From Planococcus sp. SK3692 (GTDB lineage: Bacteria > Bacillota > Bacilli > Bacillales_A > Planococcaceae), in assembly GCF_028890485.2 (NCBI RefSeq), contig NZ_JARCHV010000002.1, positions 186,001 through 250,000 on the forward strand: a stretch of 64,000 bases of DNA, written 5' to 3'. Positions 59,874 through 64,000 of this stretch are shown in pieces. Numbering within the stretch: position 1 is the stretch's first letter; every line of letters starts with the position of its first letter. The notes under the pieces are model-generated. The model searched no databases and had not been told where the DNA came from. It saw only the letters and a list, made by a program, of their open reading frames with translations. The position numbers were made by a program, and so were the translations under genes.

Positions 59874-61379
59874 ATGGATCAACGACTCGAACGAATCAAA
59901 TTAACAGCTTTGCATGAACGGGTAATCAGCGCTGAACAGGCAGCCTCTTGGATAAAGGATGGCATGGCGGTCGGGCTCAGCGGATTTACACGCGCAGGCG
60001 ATGCCAAGGCCGTGCCAAACGCCTTGGTGAAACTCGGGGAGCAAAAACCGTTTCAAATCGATGTCTATACCGGTGCTTCACTCGGTTCTGGAATCGACGG
60101 GCGCTTCGCCCAGGCAGGCATCGTCAGAAAACGAGCGCCTTATCAATCCGATCCTTTAATGCGTTCTGCAATCAATGCGGGAGAGGTGCAATTTGTCGAT
60201 CATCATTTATCCCAAACAGCGGAATGGGTGAGAGGGGGAGTGGCCGGCACTTTGGATTTTGCCATTATTGAAGCACTTGGCATTACCGAGGACGGTTTGT
60301 TGATCCCCACCACGTCCGTCGGCAATTCGGCGGTATTCACCCATCATGCAAAACAGCTCATCATCGAGATCAATACTGCACAAGCTTTGGAACTGGAAGG
60401 ACTCCACGATTGCTACGAACCGCAAGCGATTGGGTCGAGACAGCCAATTCCGCTCGTTTCGCCGCGGGATCGCATCGGCACGACAGGCATCCCAATCGAT
60501 CCGTCGAAAGTGGCAGGCATCGTCTGGACCGACCAAGCGGATTCGCCCTCGCCGATCGAGCCGCCTGACGCGGAAACGGATATTATGGCAAGCCACTTGC
60601 TTGAGTTTTTGCGCGGGGAAGTACAGGCCGGACGCTTAAGTAAAAAATTGCCTCCGCTGCAATCGGGTGTCGGGTCTGTTGCCAATGCCGTGTTGCATGG
60701 CCTTCTCGATTCGGAATTCGAAGGGCTGCAGCTGTATTCGGAAGTGCTACAGGACGCTGTGTTTGATTTGCTCGATTCCGGCAAGGCGTTATTTGCTTCC
60801 GGGTCGGCGATCACCTTATCGCAGCCTTATATGGAAAGAATTTATCAAAACTTTGGGCGCTACCGGGATCGTTTGGTGCTGAGGCCGCAGGAAATCTCCA
60901 ATCATCCCGAAATTATCCGGCGCCTTGGCCTCATTTCCATCAACACAGCGTTGGAATTCGATCTGTACAGCAATGTCAATTCAACCCATGTGTCAGGAAC
61001 CAAGATGATGAATGGCATCGGCGGATCGGGGGATTTCGGGCGCAATGCGCAACTCGCCATTTTCGTCACCAAATCCACAGCTAAGAATGGGCGGATTTCC
61101 TGTGTCGTACCGTTCGCTTCCCATATCGACCACACAGAACATGATGTGGATGTGTTGGTGACAGAACATGGCTTTGCCGACATCCGTAATCTGTCTCCGC
61201 GTGAGAGGGCGAAGCGGATCCTCGCGAACTGCGTCCACCCCAATTACCGCCCGCAGCTGCAGGATTATTTCAATAGGGCAATTGCTCTGGGCGGACATAC
61301 GCCGCATGTGCTGGAGGAAGCTTTATCGTGGCATGCACAATACATGCGCACGGGCACGATGTTAAAGAAATCGCCATAA
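59874..61379 (+). CDS. Acetyl-CoA hydrolase/succinate CoA-transferase family protein (copy 1)
   Basis: 501 residues, class I CoA-transferase of the SucCoAT/ScpC group, moving CoA between succinyl-CoA and acetate or propionate. Blocks: GLSGFTRAGDAKAVP near the N-terminus, GVGSVANAVLHGLLDSE, the catalytic-glutamate region YSEVLQDAVFD, and GIGGSGDF with AFASHIDHTEHD-like motif near the C-terminus. ATG 59874 fits GGAAGGGG better than the ATG at 59868. It shares its whole length with the copy at 62.4 kb and is separated from it by a LytTR regulator. Confidence 0.92.
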   Translation: MDQRLERIKLTALHERVISAEQAASWIKDGMAVGLSGFTRAGDAKAVPNALVKLGEQKPFQIDVYTGASLGSGIDGRFAQAGIVRKRAPYQSDPLMRSAINAGEVQFVDHHLSQTAEWVRGGVAGTLDFAIIEALGITEDGLLIPTTSVGNSAVFTHHAKQLIIEINTAQALELEGLHDCYEPQAIGSRQPIPLVSPRDRIGTTGIPIDPSKVAGIVWTDQADSPSPIEPPDAETDIMASHLLEFLRGEVQAGRLSKKLPPLQSGVGSVANAVLHGLLDSEFEGLQLYSEVLQDAVFDLLDSGKALFASGSAITLSQPYMERIYQNFGRYRDRLVLRPQEISNHPEIIRRLGLISINTALEFDLYSNVNSTHVSGTKMMNGIGGSGDFGRNAQLAIFVTKSTAKNGRISCVVPFASHIDHTEHDVDVLVTEHGFADIRNLSPRERAKRILANCVHPNYRPQLQDYFNRAIALGGHTPHVLEEALSWHAQYMRTGTMLKKSP

Positions 61380-61479
61380 TTGGCAAGAAACCGATGCGGC
61401 AGTCTGGAGCCTATCTTTTCTGTTCATGCAAAATCATGTATACTAATACCACTTGAATGTTACTGGGGGCACGTGCGTG

Positions 61480-62124
61480 ATGGAAAAAATTACACCTGGC
61501 CCGCTATTGGATGTAATGGGGGAGTTATTCTCCGATGAAGTCTCGATAGCGGTGTCTAATATGGAAGAATACACCTATTACCGTCCGAGCAAACGCATCG
61601 ATTTGAAAATCAAGGCAGGGGATAAAGTGCGTGAAGGCACTATCGCCCACAAAGCTTTGACGACTGGCCAAAAAGCATCGGAATTCATCAACCGTGAAGT
61701 GTTCGGTGTGCCTTACCATGGCATGGCGGTGCCGTTTGAAGAAGACGGCGTGCTTGCGGGCTGTGTCATGGCGATCTATCCGGCCTACACAGAAGGGAAG
61801 TCGGTCGTGACGGTGAAAAGCCCGGATGGCTGGAAACCGATTCCGTTCACCGATGTACGCTACCTTGAAGTGAAGGACCGAAAAACCCATGTCCACGCTG
61901 CGGATTTTTCCGGAACGAATAAAAACTCCCTGCAGGAATTCGAATATTTGCTGCCGCGGGATTCATTCATCCGTTGCCACCGGTCGTTTATCGTTAATGT
62001 CCACCATATAGAAGAAATTCATCCCGATACCCATTCCACATTCGTGCTGGCGATGGATAACGGAGACCGTTTGCCGGTCAGCCAATCGTATTCCAGCTAT
62101 TTCCGCAAACTACTCGGCTTCTGA
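61480..62124 (+). CDS. LytTR transcriptional regulator with N-terminal sensor
   Basis: 214 residues. The C-terminal 100 residues are a LytTR DNA-binding domain (VRYLEVKDRKTHVHAA, FIRCHRSFIVNVHHIEEI, LPVSQSYSSYFRKLL). The N-terminal 105 residues (KAGDKVREGTIAHKALTTG, GMAVPFEEDGVLAGCV) look like a GAF/PAS-like ligand-sensing fold, not a phosphoreceiver, so it probably binds a small molecule directly. It sits between two CoA-transferase paralogues and likely controls one or both. ATG 61480 follows GGGGG. Confidence 0.85.
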   Translation: MEKITPGPLLDVMGELFSDEVSIAVSNMEEYTYYRPSKRIDLKIKAGDKVREGTIAHKALTTGQKASEFINREVFGVPYHGMAVPFEEDGVLAGCVMAIYPAYTEGKSVVTVKSPDGWKPIPFTDVRYLEVKDRKTHVHAADFSGTNKNSLQEFEYLLPRDSFIRCHRSFIVNVHHIEEIHPDTHSTFVLAMDNGDRLPVSQSYSSYFRKLLGF

Positions 62125-62225
62125 GAACGCATGAAAATGCTGCCTCGGACAGCCGATTTTCTGTTTGGCTCAAGGTATGCACTCTTCCATTCGGATATTC
62201 CCTTTTTCGCTTCAGCACAAGTTAA

Positions 62226-62237
62226 TATTAGCTAATA
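62226..62237. promoter_or_regulatory. Perfect 12-bp palindrome TATTAGCTAATA
   Basis: Lies between the LytTR gene and CoA-transferase 2, about 134 bases before the latter's start. A candidate operator; the binding protein is unknown. Confidence 0.4.
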
Positions 62238-62308
62238 ATCAGACAAATAGATTGGGTGTTTTGCATCCTGTCTTTTTTAGTGGAAGAAAACAAAGTCACT
62301 CGTCAATA

Positions 62309-62322
62309 TGAAAACGCTTCAA
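62309..62322. promoter_or_regulatory. cre-like site (CcpA) before CoA-transferase 2
   Basis: TGAAAACGCTTCAA matches 13 of 14 positions of TGWAARCGYTWNCW. It lies 49 bases before the start codon, a position expected for catabolite repression. Confidence 0.52.
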
Positions 62323-62370
62323 AAAATGACATATATTAGATAAAACATACAGAAAGAGAGTGTGGATGGA

Positions 62371-63885
62371 ATGGAAAAGAAACTTGAGCGAATCAAAGCG
62401 GCAGAATTGCAGGACCGGGTTGTCACAGCGCAGGAAGCGGCGGCGTGGATTCAAGACGGCATGACACTTGGGCTTAGCGGGTTTACAAGAGCGGGAGATG
62501 TGAAAGCGGTTCCTTATGCGCTGGTTGAGCGAGCGGAAACGGAAAGCTTCAAAGTCAATGTCTTCACCGGGGCATCCCTCGGGTCCGATATCGACCGATT
62601 GTTCGCAGAAGCAGGCATCGTCAACAAGCGTTTACCGTTCCAAGCAGAACCGGCCATGCGTAAAGCGATCAACGCCGGCGACATGTATTTCGTTGACCAT
62701 CACTTGTCCCATACAGCGGAATGGATCCGTTCTGGTGTCATCGAGCCGATCGATTTTGCGATCGTCGAAGCTTTGTCGATCACCGAAGACGGCATGATCA
62801 TCCCGACAACGTCTGTCGGCAACTCATCGGTTTTCGTCAAACACGCGAAAAACATCATTGTGGAAATCAATGCAGCCCAGCCGGAACTGTTCGAAGGCAT
62901 CCACGATATTTATGATACCGGCAAACAAGGGGAGCGCGACCCGATCCCTTTGACATCCGTGGACCAGCGCATTGGCACGAAGGGCATTCCGGTCGATATG
63001 GAGCGTGTGCGCGGCATCGTTTTCACACATCAGGAAGATTCCCCGTCGAACATTGTAGCGCCGGATGAAGATACCAAAATCATGGCTGATCATTTGCTAA
63101 ACTTTTTCCGCAGTGAAATTGAAGCCGGCCGCTTGACGGAAAAACTGGCTCCGCTTCAATCCGGCATCGGATCTGTCGCAAATGCCGTGCTTCACGGCAT
63201 GATTGATTCCGAGTTCAAAAACTTGGAAGTTTACTCGGAAGTATTGCAAGACGCGGTCTTCGATTTGATCGATGCCGGCAAAGTGGATTTTGCTTCGTGC
63301 TGCTCGATCACGTTGTCCGAGCCGAAAATGAAGCAAGTGTTCAGCGAGTTCGACCAATACCGCGACAAGATCATCATGCGCCCGCAGGAGATCTCGAACC
63401 ATCCGGAAGTTGTGCGCCGACTCGGTTTGATTTCGATCAACACGGCACTTGAATTCGATATGTACGGCAACGTCAACTCGACGCACGTCTCCGGAACCAA
63501 AATGATGAACGGCATCGGCGGCTCAGGTGATTTCGCCCGCAATGCGCGCCTCGCCATCTTCGTCACGAAATCAACTGCAAAAGACGGCAAAATTTCGAGC
63601 GTCGTGCCATTCGCATCACACGTCGACCATACCGAACACGATGTCGATGTCGTCGTCACTGAACAAGGCTATGCCGATCTTCGCGGACTAGCGCCGCGCC
63701 AGCGCGTGGAAGCTATCATCGAAAACTGCGTCCACCCGGACTACCGACCGCAAATGCGCGAGTATTACGAAGAAGCGCTGACACGCGGTGGCCAGACGCC
63801 TCACGTTCTTGAAAAAGCTTTCTCTTGGCACGAATCACTAGCCAAAAACGGCACAATGCTCGTGAAAAAAGAGCAATTGGTCTAA
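62371..63885 (+). CDS. Acetyl-CoA hydrolase/succinate CoA-transferase family protein (copy 2)
   Basis: 504 residues, paralogue of the protein at 59.9 kb with the same blocks (GLSGFTRAGDVKAVP, GIGSVANAVLHGMIDSE, YSEVLQDAVFDLID, GIGGSGDFARN). Both copies look intact; copy 2 has a Cys-Cys pair (DFASCCSITLS) where copy 1 has Gly-Ser. ATG 62371 is 10 bases after GAAAGAGAG; a GTG at 62362 is possible. Upstream are a palindrome and a cre-like site absent from copy 1, so the copies may be used under different carbon conditions. Confidence 0.93.
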   Translation: MEKKLERIKAAELQDRVVTAQEAAAWIQDGMTLGLSGFTRAGDVKAVPYALVERAETESFKVNVFTGASLGSDIDRLFAEAGIVNKRLPFQAEPAMRKAINAGDMYFVDHHLSHTAEWIRSGVIEPIDFAIVEALSITEDGMIIPTTSVGNSSVFVKHAKNIIVEINAAQPELFEGIHDIYDTGKQGERDPIPLTSVDQRIGTKGIPVDMERVRGIVFTHQEDSPSNIVAPDEDTKIMADHLLNFFRSEIEAGRLTEKLAPLQSGIGSVANAVLHGMIDSEFKNLEVYSEVLQDAVFDLIDAGKVDFASCCSITLSEPKMKQVFSEFDQYRDKIIMRPQEISNHPEVVRRLGLISINTALEFDMYGNVNSTHVSGTKMMNGIGGSGDFARNARLAIFVTKSTAKDGKISSVVPFASHVDHTEHDVDVVVTEQGYADLRGLAPRQRVEAIIENCVHPDYRPQMREYYEEALTRGGQTPHVLEKAFSWHESLAKNGTMLVKKEQLV

Positions 63886-63890
63886 GCGAA

Positions 63891-63926
63891 TAAAACCGGA
63901 CAGCCACATGGGCTGTCCGGTTTTAA
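63891..63926 (+). terminator. Intrinsic terminator of CoA-transferase 2
   Basis: AAAACCGGACAGCC/GGCTGTCCGGTTTT perfect stem. The final 75 bases show no feature. Confidence 0.88.
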
Positions 63927-64000
63927 ATTGACTTTAATATCTTCAAAATGATATTTCATAAGTTTCTTGAATGAATGTAACTTGAGAAACTGGTTGGGTT

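Overview
The window looks like chromosomal DNA of a low-to-moderate GC Gram-positive bacterium of the order Bacillales, most likely a Planococcaceae member (Planococcus/Planomicrobium type). Reasons: strong GGAGG ribosome binding sites almost everywhere, lipobox lipoproteins, a class F-type sortase, an RsbR-family stressosome protein with sigma-B-type promoters, a lysine riboswitch ahead of dapA, CcpA-type cre sites and a CarH/LitR-type photoreceptor. The genus is inference. No rRNA or tRNA gene was seen.

Layout. (1) 1-13.4 kb is an accessory defence island. It holds the 3' part of a Type ISP restriction-modification enzyme, a tyrosine recombinase, a CoiA-like protein next to a GIY-YIG/DUF4357 nuclease, an HNH endonuclease with a probable base-sensing N-terminus, a MazG-like pyrophosphohydrolase translationally coupled to a PLD-nuclease/SF2 helicase, and a solitary IS605-type tnpB with a probable omega-RNA. 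The first 9 kb is visibly AT-richer than the rest. (2) 13.4-32 kb is mostly core genes: glutaredoxin under a CsoR/CstR-type operator, a DUF4357 protein, a secreted nuclease lipoprotein, a Fur-box-controlled ferredoxin reductase-like flavoprotein, an MBL hydrolase, a sigma-B-type aldo/keto reductase, an HAD phosphatase, an ABC-F protein with a leader-peptide attenuator, a LytTR/pseudo-ATPase regulator with its ABC exporter, a lipoprotein hydrolase, an LLM flavoprotein and a large MHYT-PAS-GGDEF-EAL protein. (3) 32-46 kb is surface and stress biology: a duplicated-domain wall protein with an MPSTG sorting signal, a 1-kb tandem repeat block with an ABAB higher-order structure, a sortase, an ECF sigma/anti-sigma pair, two tandem SDRs, a YIP1 membrane protein, a YsnF-like stress protein, a CWB2 wall protein, an RsbR paralogue, and dapA behind a lysine riboswitch. 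(4) 46-64 kb is transport and regulation: a methyltransferase, a zinc metallopeptidase, a TraB/PrgY protein, an RND exporter, DHA2 and DHA1 MFS transporters, NupC and NCS2 nucleoside/nucleobase transporters, a B12-dependent CarH-like photoreceptor, and two paralogous CoA-transferases flanking a LytTR regulator.

How genes connect. The promoters of the CarH-like photoreceptor gene and of the RND exporter 9 kb away both carry the same 11-bp-spaced TATACAA direct repeat, which suggests a light/B12-controlled efflux regulon. Three sigma-B-like promoters (aldo/keto reductase, SDR pair, YsnF-like protein) together with the RsbR paralogue suggest local clustering of general-stress genes. The duplicated MPSTG protein and the sortase sit on either side of the repeat block and may be enzyme and substrate. 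The ABC-F gene has the leader ORF plus terminator layout known from antibiotic-inducible ABC-F genes.
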